Shown here: positions 33,221-40,623 of the stretch, piece by piece | Layout: each line of letters begins with the position of its first letter | Position numbering within the stretch: the stretch's first letter is position 1 | NCBI GenBank assembly: GCA_005116965.1 | Contig: SWDG01000006.1 | Location: forward strand, 391,963-432,585 | Direction: 5' to 3' | Length of the DNA: 40,623 nt | DNA from: Nitrospira sp. | GTDB taxonomy: Bacteria > Nitrospirota > Nitrospiria > Nitrospirales > Nitrospiraceae | Position numbers and translations under genes: made by a program | Notes under the pieces: model-generated | What the model was told of the DNA's origin: nothing | The model's database searches: none | The model's input: the letters and a program-made list of their open reading frames with translations, nothing else

Positions 33221-34903
33221 TTGACCGATCTCGACATTGCTCAATCCGTTACCCTTCGCCCTATCCTAGAAATTGCTTCCCAGCTTGGGATCCGTGCCGA
33301 AGAGCTTACTCTCTATGGGCGGGACAAGGCCAAAATATCGCCTCAAATCTTGGATCGCCTGGATATTGTACCGCGAGGACGGTATGTACTTGTCACAGCG
33401 ATAAACCCAACCCCCTTGGGAGAGGGAAAGACGACAACATCAATCGGTCTTGCCATGGCGCTCACTCGGCTTGGGCGTCGGACCGCGCTTACTCTCAGGC
33501 AACCCTCGCTCGGTCCTGTGTTTGGAGTGAAGGGCGGGGGTACGGGTGGGGGGCATGCCCAGATTGTGCCCATGGAGGATATCAACCTTCACCTGACGGG
33601 AGATGCCCATGCGGTGGCTGCTAGCCACAATCTGCTTTCAGCATTCCTCGACAATCATCTGTTCCATGGCAACCTCCTCTCGATCGATCCAACTAGAACT
33701 CCATGGCCTCGGACACTGAGCGTCAATGATCGTGCTCTCCGAGACGTATTATTGGGGGAAGAAACCGGCAGACGTCGGGGCCAATTCGTCATCACCGAGG
33801 CTTCAGAGGTTATGGCGGTGTTGGCACTTGCGAAGGATTACAAAGATCTCCATGAACGGCTTGGCCAAATAGTGGTCGGGTTCACAATGTCAGGAACACC
33901 CGTCAGGGCTGAGGCGCTTAGATGCGTAGGGTCGATGGCGGTGCTCCTAAAGGACGCCCTCAAGCCGAATCTGGTTCAAACGCTAGAAGGGACCCCCGCA
34001 TTTGTGCACACGGGACCGTTCGGCAACATCGCCCATGGGAACTGCTCGGTCATTTCCGATGCCATTGCACTTCGATGCGCTGACTTTGTCGTGACCGAGG
34101 CGGGCTTCGGCAGCGATCTTGGAGCGGAGAAGTTTTTCAATATCAAGTGCCGTGCGTCAGGGTTCACTCCGACCGTGGCGGTTGTTGTGGCCACCTTACG
34201 GGCGTTGAAACTTCATGGCGGGGGTGGCGTCGCCAAGGCTGGCGTTGCGCTGCCTTCGAGTCTCACGGGCCCGAACCAGCAGGCCTTATCGAAGGGGATC
34301 GCAAATCTGGAACAGCATGTCGCCAATGTCCTGGCGCATGGGGTTCCAGTCGTGGTCGCCGTCAATGCCTTCAAGGATGATCCTCAGGATGAGTTGGACT
34401 GGGTTCGGGAACAGTCACTGAGGATGGGTGCAGTCGATGCGGCGGTCTCTACGCATTGGTCCGACGGTGGGAAGGGGGCCGAACAGCTCGCGGCTGCAGT
34501 CCTCAAGGCATCTGAGAGACCTGCCCAATTCAGGTATCTCTATGATGTGTCATGGCCGATCAGAAAGAAGATAGAAACCATTGCCACGCATATGTATGGA
34601 GCTGCTGGGGTCTCGTTCGAGCCGGAGGTGGAACGTCAAATAGATACGGCCGAAGCGTTGGGGTATGGGGGCTTGCCCGTTTGCATGGCGAAAACGCCGC
34701 TGTCGCTTTCACACGATCCCACGGTGAAGGGGAGGCCGACTGGATTTACGGTTCCGATCAAAGAATTGAGGATCCTAGCTGGTGCCGGGTTTGTGACGGC
34801 GGTCTGTTCAGGGATTCAGTTGATGCCAGGGTTGCCCAAGACACCGATCGGTGAACGGATTAGGCTTGATCCGAGCAGCGGAAAAATAGTGGGGCTTTCG
34901 TAG
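33221..34903 (+). CDS. fhs: formate-tetrahydrofolate ligase
   Basis: 560 residues, normal for the enzyme. The start is TTG 33221, with GAGAG close upstream. The P-loop is TPLGEGKTT (about 64-72); the conserved LRQPSLGPVFGVKGGGTGGG and the late segments ELDWVREQSLRMGA and LPKTPIGERIRL are present. It makes 10-formyl-THF from formate and ATP for one-carbon metabolism. A TTG start and weak Shine-Dalgarno may lower translation. It converges with hflC, 4 bp apart. Confidence 0.96.
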   Translation: MTDLDIAQSVTLRPILEIASQLGIRAEELTLYGRDKAKISPQILDRLDIVPRGRYVLVTAINPTPLGEGKTTTSIGLAMALTRLGRRTALTLRQPSLGPVFGVKGGGTGGGHAQIVPMEDINLHLTGDAHAVAASHNLLSAFLDNHLFHGNLLSIDPTRTPWPRTLSVNDRALRDVLLGEETGRRRGQFVITEASEVMAVLALAKDYKDLHERLGQIVVGFTMSGTPVRAEALRCVGSMAVLLKDALKPNLVQTLEGTPAFVHTGPFGNIAHGNCSVISDAIALRCADFVVTEAGFGSDLGAEKFFNIKCRASGFTPTVAVVVATLRALKLHGGGGVAKAGVALPSSLTGPNQQALSKGIANLEQHVANVLAHGVPVVVAVNAFKDDPQDELDWVREQSLRMGAVDAAVSTHWSDGGKGAEQLAAAVLKASERPAQFRYLYDVSWPIRKKIETIATHMYGAAGVSFEPEVERQIDTAEALGYGGLPVCMAKTPLSLSHDPTVKGRPTGFTVPIKELRILAGAGFVTAVCSGIQLMPGLPKTPIGERIRLDPSSGKIVGLS

Positions 34904-34907
34904 GAAC

Positions 34908-35768
34908 TCAGCGCTGCTTCAAGTATCTGAAGAATTCTGAATCGGGGCTCATCACCAGGGTTGTACCGTCCTTGAAGGCGCTCTTATAGGCTTCCATGGA
35001 ACGGGTGAACTCGAAAAACTTCAGGTCCTGTCGGTAAGCGTCAGCATAGATTCGAAAGGCCTTGGCATCACCGCCGCCTCGAAGTTCTTCCGACTCTTTA
35101 TAGGCTTGAGCCAGGAGAATTTCCCGGTCTTTTTCAGCTTCCGATCTGATTTTTTGCGCTTCCTCAGCTCCCTCAGCGCGATATTGTTTCGCCTGCCGTT
35201 CCCGCTCTGCCTGCATTCGAGCAAAGACCGCCTTCTCATTTTGCTCAGGCAAATCAGCTCGCTTGATTCGGACATCCTGGATCTCGATGCCGTACACCGA
35301 GGCCTTCTCGTGCGCCCGTTCGGTCACAACTTTCATGATGTCGGCCCTGGTGCTGGACACGATTTCGAGCAGCTCATGCCGGCCTAACTCCACGCGAAGC
35401 TCGGAATAGATAATGTCGTGTAACCGTTGGAGTGCACCTCGTTGGCTCTGGAAGTTCTGATAGACCTTCAAGGGATCTACAATGCGCCATTTCGCAAAGT
35501 TGTCGAGCAACAGGGTCTTCTTGTCTGAGGTAATGACATCCTGCGCATTTGAATCGTAATCCAGCAAGCGTTTCTCGAAGTAGGTGACCTCCTGGACGAA
35601 CGGCATTTTCACGTACAGTCCTGGCTCGGTGATGTTGCGAACGGGTTTCCCGAGTTGCACGACAATTGCTGTCTGGATCACGTCTACGACAAAGAGAGGA
35701 GAAGCCCCGAGCACAAACAACGCGACCGTCAGGGCGAGGAGTGCAATCACCAGTCCTTGCTTGGTCAT
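34908..35768 (-). CDS. hflC: HflC, band 7 protease modulator
   Basis: 286 residues. An N-terminal membrane segment (about 7-27) is followed by an SPFH/band 7 domain (VVQLGKPVRNITEPGLYVK, KRLLDYDSNAQDVITSDKKT, FAKWRIVDP) and a coiled-coil with VYGIEIQDVRIKRADLPEQN. With HflK it forms the complex that surrounds the FtsH protease. Its start overlaps the hflK stop by four bases. It is intact, but its partner is not. Confidence 0.94.
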   Translation of the reverse strand: MTKQGLVIALLALTVALFVLGASPLFVVDVIQTAIVVQLGKPVRNITEPGLYVKMPFVQEVTYFEKRLLDYDSNAQDVITSDKKTLLLDNFAKWRIVDPLKVYQNFQSQRGALQRLHDIIYSELRVELGRHELLEIVSSTRADIMKVVTERAHEKASVYGIEIQDVRIKRADLPEQNEKAVFARMQAERERQAKQYRAEGAEEAQKIRSEAEKDREILLAQAYKESEELRGGGDAKAFRIYADAYRQDLKFFEFTRSMEAYKSAFKDGTTLVMSPDSEFFRYLKQR

Positions 35769-36705
35769 GGTCTGGCGTTCCTTGGCTTGAGGGTTGACGA
35801 TAGGTCTGGCCTGGGTTCTTCGCCCTCAAGTTGTGTGGTCGGTTTGGTGTGGGTTGAGGGTCCGGATTTGGAGAGGCGGTCTAGCGGAAGATATGGCAAT
35901 AGGCGCTCTCCGCCTTTCCCGTCGATGATGATTTTTTCCGCATGCGGCAGGATTTCTTCCATGGTTTCGATATAAATCCGCTTACTGATGACGTCCTTCG
36001 CTTGGTTATACTCCTTCAAGGTGGCCAAGAATCGATTCGCTTCTCCTTGGGCACGATTGAGCCGGGCTTGCGCAAATCCCCTCGCCCGGTTGACCAACTC
36101 AGCTGCTTCACCCTTGGCCCTCGGAATGATGTCGTTCCGGTAACTCTGGGCTTGGTTGATGAGCTTTTCTCTATCTTCCTTGGCATTCGTGACATCTTTG
36201 AATGCGGCAGCGACTGCTTCCGGAGGATCGACGTCTTGGAGTTGCACGGCGGCAATTTGTACGCCAGCATGGTACTGATCGAGAATCGTCTGCAGCAACG
36301 TCAAGGTGTCCTGCTGAATCACGGCTTTTCCGGTGGTCAGAGCTTCGTCGATCTTACTCTTTCCGACGACTTCACGCATGGAGGCTTCGGCCGCTTTACC
36401 GATGGTTTCATGGATACGGATTCAATCAGAGGAATCTTGAAGTGCGGGCCTGGCTCTACGGCCCGAACCGGAACGCCGAATCGTTTCACGACACCTTCTT
36501 CATCCGGGGCGACGATAAACACACTCTGCCAGACGAGAAAGATCACCAAAGCGGCGATGATGATATTCCAGGCTCCGCCAGAGGGGATGAGGCTCTTCAG
36601 GCCACCAGGAGGAAGGATGTCCTTGAATTGCGACTGGGCCTGCTTGAGAACTTCCTCAAGCGGGTCAGGCTTTTTGCCCCAAGGATCTTTTGGGTCCCAG
36701 ACCAT
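35765..36705 (-). pseudogene. hflK: hflK with internal deletion and frameshift
   Basis: The 5' part (36705 to about 36412) encodes the Pro/Gly start DPKDPWGKKPDPLEEVL, a membrane segment and the first band 7 strands, ending GPHFKIPLIESV. The 3' part, in another frame, resumes at ETIGKAAEASMREVVGKSKI and runs normally to 35765. About 90 codons of the band 7 core that should lie between these are missing, with the frame changed at about 36410. The product cannot be a normal HflK. The 3' part could in principle start from ATG 36379. Confidence 0.82.
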
Positions 36706-36781
36706 TCAGTAATGTAGGAAATCCAGTGACAATGAATGACAGATCGGCACCATAGCAGACTGTCGTCACAATAGACAAGGT

Positions 36782-37915
36782 CTAGATAACCCTAGTCAGG
36801 ACAAAATAGGCCAGACAAGCTAGAAGCGCAGCGGCAGGGAGCGTCACTATCCATGCGAGGATCATTTCCCGTACAGTAATCCAATGGACGGCGGACGATC
36901 CTTTCAACAGACCAATACCGATGATCGCGGAGCTGCTGAGGTGGGTGGTTGAGACCGGCAGGCCAAGCGATCCGGAGAGAAGCACGAGGGAAGAGGTTGT
37001 GAGATTGGCGGACAATCCTTCTACATGATTCATCGTCGTCACGTGTTCCGCAAGCACTTCTGTGACGCGGCGCCCACCCCAATAGCTGCCGATTCCCATG
37101 GCAATCGCTACGCCGGCAAACACGAGCAGTTGCAGAGCCGCACTCGGCCATGCAGCCTGGAGACTTCCCAGTAACAGCATCGCGGCAATCTTCGGTGCAT
37201 CGTTGATACCTCGGGCCAGGGACGTCAACCCGCTTGAGAGCCAGTGGATGGAGTCGAGGCCAAGCGTTGGGCCGGACAGGCCTGCGCGGTCGCATTGCGA
37301 GGGCACCGATGCGATCGGTACGCCGAGACCTCCGGTCTGAAACAAGGTTCGGGTGCACCCCTGTGCGTCGATCGTGACGAGAGCGCGATGGCTTGGCAGG
37401 ACACAGACACAGAGGCCTTCCCATCGGTTCGCAACCAGGCGCAGAAGAGGGTGTACCAGGCACGAGACGGCAAACGAAAGGAAGGGGCTCAGCAATAACG
37501 GAAGCGCGATCTTTTTTGAAACCGTGTCCCAGATCAAGCCCTCGGTTCCAAACGCCATGAGGCCTGCCCCTACGAGCGAGCCGGTCAAGGCATGTGTGGT
37601 AGAGACCGGAAGTCCGGTTTTCGAGGCAAAGAGCACCCAGAGCACAGCACCGCTTAGGATTGCCGGAGCTAGGGAAGAGGGGATGGCGAGGCCTGGTTCG
37701 ATGAGACCGCTGCTGAACGTCTTGACCATCGCGCTGGCCACGAACGCCGCAGTCGCAGCTCCGATCATCGTCCAACATGTCCCCCAGGCAATGGCTGTTC
37801 GATAATTGGTGACGCCGCTGCCGACCAATGTCGCAATAGCCTTCGACACGTCATTCGTGCCGTTCGCAAAGGCGAGGATAAGGACCAGGGAGAAGGTGAG
37901 GACGGAGAGTTCCAT
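36782..37915 (-). CDS. pit: PiT-family inorganic phosphate transporter
   Basis: 377 residues from ATG 37915; an upstream extension to 37981 is less likely because it would overlap arsS. Two copies of the family motif: FANGTNDVSKAIATLVGSG near the start and ARGINDAPKIAAMLLLG later, plus two GLPVSTTH signatures. About ten membrane segments with a cytosolic loop in the middle. It moves phosphate, and by likeness arsenate, with H+ or Na+. It is 11 bp after arsS, so likely co-transcribed with the arsenic genes. Confidence 0.93.
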   Translation of the reverse strand: MELSVLTFSLVLILAFANGTNDVSKAIATLVGSGVTNYRTAIAWGTCWTMIGAATAAFVASAMVKTFSSGLIEPGLAIPSSLAPAILSGAVLWVLFASKTGLPVSTTHALTGSLVGAGLMAFGTEGLIWDTVSKKIALPLLLSPFLSFAVSCLVHPLLRLVANRWEGLCVCVLPSHRALVTIDAQGCTRTLFQTGGLGVPIASVPSQCDRAGLSGPTLGLDSIHWLSSGLTSLARGINDAPKIAAMLLLGSLQAAWPSAALQLLVFAGVAIAMGIGSYWGGRRVTEVLAEHVTTMNHVEGLSANLTTSSLVLLSGSLGLPVSTTHLSSSAIIGIGLLKGSSAVHWITVREMILAWIVTLPAAALLACLAYFVLTRVI

Positions 37916-37926
37916 GGTGAGTTGTC

Positions 37927-38964
37927 CTACGCCACCGATCCACCACAAGACGAACCGGAGCCGGCCGTGCATCCGTAGCAATGATTGCGCGTCACAATCT
38001 GGCGATGATGGAGCTGCGCCGGGTCGAAGTCTCGGATATGCGATGGTGCTCCATGGTCGACCGGGAGTTCCAGCATCTGGTTGAAATCACAGTCGTAGAG
38101 TCTGCCGTCCCATCCGACTGACAGCGTGTACCGGCACATGACGCCGGCGGCGGCGGCGGGATTGAACGCATTGGCCAGGCGCGCCATGTACTGATCATAG
38201 TTGCCGCTTTCGATGAGGAACTCCAGGAACCGGCTGATCGGCATGTTGGTGATCGTGTAGAGCCGGTTGAACTCAACTCCATGCTTGGTCAGCAATTCTT
38301 TCTTAAACTGTGCTTCGATCGATTCCTGCTTTGGAGGCAGGAACGCGCCGACGGGATTGTAGACCAAGTTCAGGGCGAGCCCGCTATCCGAACGGCCATA
38401 GCCGAACCGGTTCAGCAGGCGAAGCGCCTCCATCGATTTCTCAAAGATGCCGTCGCCTCGTTGGGCATCGGTTTGGCTGGCACGGTACGACGGAAGCGAG
38501 GCGATGATTTCCACCTGGTAGTGAGCCAGGAATTCCGCAAGATCCGCCTGGGAAGGAAGTAGCAACACGGACAGATTGCAGCGATCCATGACATGCCGGC
38601 CAAGTCTGCGGGACTGTTCAACCAGCCAGCGAAAATGGGGATTCAGCTCCGGCGCGCCGCCTGTGATATCCACTGTGGGAATGTCCGTCTTGGCCAGAAC
38701 CCGCATACAGTGCTCTGCCGTTTCTAAGGACATGGTTTCGGGACGATCCGGTCCGGCATCTACGTGACAATGGCGGCAGGTCTGATTACAGAGCTTACCG
38801 ACGTTGATTTGGAAGACCGTGATGCCGCTCGCGCGCAGAGGGAAAATTCCAGCTTGGGTGAGTCGCAGGTCGAACGGTGGAGAACCGCTCGGTTGATCAA
38901 GGATACGGAGTTGTTCAGCCGCTGAGGCGAGGGGGTTGCTTCGGCCAAGCAACGTGAGTGGCAT
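37927..38964 (-). CDS. arsS: ArsS-like radical SAM protein (arsenosugar type)
   Basis: 345 residues. The [4Fe-4S]/SAM motif CxxxCxxC is present as Cys59, Cys63, Cys66 (CNQTCRHC). VDITGGAPELNPHF and the C-terminal domain with MCRYTLSVGWDGRLYDCDFN and NHCYGCTAGSGSSCGG match the ArsS family, which joins adenosyl to dimethylarsinic acid. It begins directly after the arsM stop (TAGATG), so it is translated with it. Confidence 0.92.
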   Translation of the reverse strand: MPLTLLGRSNPLASAAEQLRILDQPSGSPPFDLRLTQAGIFPLRASGITVFQINVGKLCNQTCRHCHVDAGPDRPETMSLETAEHCMRVLAKTDIPTVDITGGAPELNPHFRWLVEQSRRLGRHVMDRCNLSVLLLPSQADLAEFLAHYQVEIIASLPSYRASQTDAQRGDGIFEKSMEALRLLNRFGYGRSDSGLALNLVYNPVGAFLPPKQESIEAQFKKELLTKHGVEFNRLYTITNMPISRFLEFLIESGNYDQYMARLANAFNPAAAAGVMCRYTLSVGWDGRLYDCDFNQMLELPVDHGAPSHIRDFDPAQLHHRQIVTRNHCYGCTAGSGSSCGGSVA

Positions 38965-40152
38965 CTAGCAGCAGCCTCCGTTAGGAGCACAGGTCACAGC
39001 TTCACCGCTCACACGATCACCGGCCCGATTCAAAATGACAAAATGAGGCTGATACCCCTCGCTCTCCAGAACAGTAACTGTTTTGGAGCAGATTTCTAAC
39101 GGCTCGCCGCGGCGATAGACATGGTGATCGTCATCGGCTGCTTCAACGAAGGGACCGGCCAGCAATGCATACTGGCCTTGCCAGGTGCATGGGGTATCAG
39201 CCGGGAAGATGGCCGTCCAACGTGGATCATGGTTGCCGAACGTCACAGGCTCCGCAGCCAAGAGAAAGTGCTCGGCGAACGGAGGAGCGCTCAACAATAG
39301 TTCATCGTCAGGGTTGATCGGCTGCGGAATGCCGCGTTGGTAGGTCGTGCCTCGTTCATCCACGACTCGGCTGAAGGGGCCACGAAGGGTCACATACTGG
39401 ACTGAGGAAGTTGTTTGTGCCGGAGGTAGCTTGTACCCGGTCAGCGTCACAGAAAAGAAATGGATGCCATCAATGACGCGCCAGGGGGAAGACTTCACCA
39501 GATGAATACCAAGAAAGCCGGCTGCCGTCATGCTTCTCATGTAGTCGGTGAGCGTCAAGGCACCGGATAAACAATCGCCCCATTTCTGGGCGTCGTGGAC
39601 GAGGTACTGTGGCACGGTTTGGTCCGATACAATGTCGGAGATGGTGAACCGTCCACCGGGCTTGGCGACCCGATACATTTCCTCAAACACCTTCCTCTTG
39701 TCCGGCGCCAGGTTGATGACGCAATTCGAGATAATCAGATCGATCGTACCGTCTTGCACCGGCATCGCATCGGCCAACCCTTTCCGGAATTCTACGTTCG
39801 ATGCGGAATAACCGAGGTTTGTGGCCACAACCGCCGCATTCTTGCGGGCGATCTCCAGCATCGTATCGGTCATGTCGATCCCGATTACGTGGCCTGTGGG
39901 GCCCACCAAGCGGGAGGCCTCAAAGCAATCGATCCCACCCCCGGATCCGATGTCCAAGACCGTCTCACCGGCCTGCACGGTCTTGAGACCTGCCGGTGTG
40001 CCGCATCCATAGGAGATTGTAAGCACCTCTTCAGGAATGAAGGTTTTGAGATGCCCCATGTCGTAGCTGGTGGGGCAGCACATCTCTTCGCCGGTACTGG
40101 CGGCTTTGGCATAGCGCTCGCTGACCTTTTGTGTGATGTCATCGATGGGCAT
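38965..40152 (-). CDS. arsM: arsenite methyltransferase with C-terminal extension
   Basis: 395 residues from ATG 40152 (AAGG upstream); the frame runs 16 codons further. SAM motif VLDIGSGGGIDCF (about 65-77). The ArsM cysteines are visible: Cys25/26 (EEMCCPTSYD), the Cys of NCVINLAPDKR and the Cys of WGDCLSGALT. The C-terminal about 150 residues exceed the core ArsM length and end in CAPNGGCC, which could bind arsenic or metal. It methylates As(III) with SAM. First gene of the arsM-arsS-pit operon. Confidence 0.92.
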   Translation of the reverse strand: MPIDDITQKVSERYAKAASTGEEMCCPTSYDMGHLKTFIPEEVLTISYGCGTPAGLKTVQAGETVLDIGSGGGIDCFEASRLVGPTGHVIGIDMTDTMLEIARKNAAVVATNLGYSASNVEFRKGLADAMPVQDGTIDLIISNCVINLAPDKRKVFEEMYRVAKPGGRFTISDIVSDQTVPQYLVHDAQKWGDCLSGALTLTDYMRSMTAAGFLGIHLVKSSPWRVIDGIHFFSVTLTGYKLPPAQTTSSVQYVTLRGPFSRVVDERGTTYQRGIPQPINPDDELLLSAPPFAEHFLLAAEPVTFGNHDPRWTAIFPADTPCTWQGQYALLAGPFVEAADDDHHVYRRGEPLEICSKTVTVLESEGYQPHFVILNRAGDRVSGEAVTCAPNGGCC

Positions 40153-40213
40153 ACCGGCCTTATCGTTAAAGTGATCTACCGAGATACGTCTATGTATCAA
40201 CCCTCCCGATCTA

Positions 40214-40241
40214 CGTCAATCCGGTTCTAATCGGATTGACG
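40214..40241. promoter_or_regulatory. 10-bp inverted repeat upstream of arsM, possible operator
   Basis: CGTCAATCCG and CGGATTGACG around an 8-nt AT-rich spacer, about 60 bp before the arsM start on the minus strand. The place and symmetry fit the site of a dimeric repressor. The regulator is not in the window. Confidence 0.55.
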
Positions 40242-40331
40242 GGTGGGGACGGCTGATGTTTACCTAACGGGATAACGTACGACTGTAAGCTGGCTCACAA
40301 AAAAGGTCGCACATCCCACCGGTTGAACCAT

Positions 40332-40535
40332 GTGGCTGATAAGAAGTCGTCTATTGAGGTGAATTCTTACAAGGCGAGGAGTGCGCGTCGAGGGACTTTG
40401 ACTTGGTACCATGAAGTCGCCATGACCATGCAGGGCTGTCCGGGGGAAGAGTGGGCGTTGAAGGCTTACAAAGTCTACAAGGAATATGTGGGCGGAACAG
40501 AGCCAAGCGAGAGTAACATGTGCTGTATGCACTGA
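40332..40535 (+). CDS. small cysteine-tailed protein, divergent from arsM
   Basis: 67 residues from GTG 40332, or 70 from TTG 40323; neither has a strong ribosome site. Middle: RGTLTWYHEVAMTMQGCPGE, then ALKAYKVYKEYVGG, end NMCCMH. It looks coding (amphipathic helices) but no family is recognised. The CC pair next to an arsenic operon is suggestive only. Confidence 0.4.
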   Translation: MADKKSSIEVNSYKARSARRGTLTWYHEVAMTMQGCPGEEWALKAYKVYKEYVGGTEPSESNMCCMH

Positions 40536-40612
40536 ACCCTTTGTGGCCAAGTCTGGGCGAGAAATGGTGCCTGGGTGCATTCAAGATCCTAACGCAACAG
40601 GTGGTGAAACGC

Positions 40613-40623
40613 ATGAGCCGGGC
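40613..40623 (+). CDS. possible start of the next gene, cut by window end
   Basis: ATGAGCCGGGC follows AGGTGGTG by a few bases, which could be a start codon with a ribosome site. Only three full codons are visible. Confidence 0.25.

Noticed and set aside
35942-36717. Long plus-strand open frames opposite hflK
   Set aside because: They mirror the hflC/hflK coding strand, have no family features, and the minus strand gives clear band 7 sequence.
36792-37778. 328-codon minus-strand frame overlapping pit
   Set aside because: It is in another frame of the same strand. The pit frame has clear PiT signatures and the alternative is rich in Arg/Pro/His without any motif.

Overview
The window looks like a chromosomal piece of a Nitrospira-type bacterium (Nitrospirota). 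This is an inference from gene content and style: 2-oxoacid:ferredoxin oxidoreductase genes next to an A-type Fe-S carrier, a PAS-rich kinase with an NtrC-type regulator, formate-tetrahydrofolate ligase, paired M16 peptidases, arsM/arsS, GC-rich codon use, and dispersed intergenic repeats that run into gene 5' ends. No rRNA, tRNA or CRISPR array was seen.

Layout. 1-6.5 kb is an accessory, partly decayed zone: a SAM methyltransferase, a lone GroES paralogue, a PII-like protein, a doubly frameshifted antitoxin/PIN toxin pair, a frameshifted small conserved gene and a large AAA ATPase of the anti-phage type. Two copies of a 46-bp repeat lie at 79 and 3250. 6.5-10 kb holds erpA-forA-forB and two small unrecognised genes. 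10-12.5 kb has an aldo/keto reductase and an RTX protein whose 5' end lies in what appears to be a dispersed repeat. 12.6-17.2 kb is a kinase/sigma-54 activator operon. 17.4-22.4 kb is a run of two M16 peptidases, an HTH-metallo-beta-lactamase fusion and an M50 protease.

The most unusual part is 22.48-26.1 kb. It reads as a small decayed integron: the C-terminal third of an IntI-type integrase, a short attI-like region with two related palindromes, a core site GTTAGAC, a HEPN-like cassette gene with a 58-nt attC, and a two-gene GIY-YIG + DUF6884-like cassette with a 94-nt attC. A reversed DUF4160/DUF2442 pair follows, with a premature stop in DUF4160. Both edges carry the start of the same zinc-ribbon gene: broken on the left, intact on the right.

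26.1-40.6 kb is mostly housekeeping and envelope: a membrane zinc-ribbon/HEAGH protein, an outer-membrane barrel, a lipoprotein, an OB-like exported protein, an M20 peptidase, cutA, an M23 peptidase, fhs, hflC with a deleted and frameshifted hflK, and an arsM-arsS-pit operon with an upstream inverted repeat. The for genes (CO2 fixation by the reductive TCA cycle or pyruvate metabolism) and erpA fit an Fe-S-dependent carbon module. arsM/arsS/pit fit arsenic methylation linked to phosphate/arsenate uptake.
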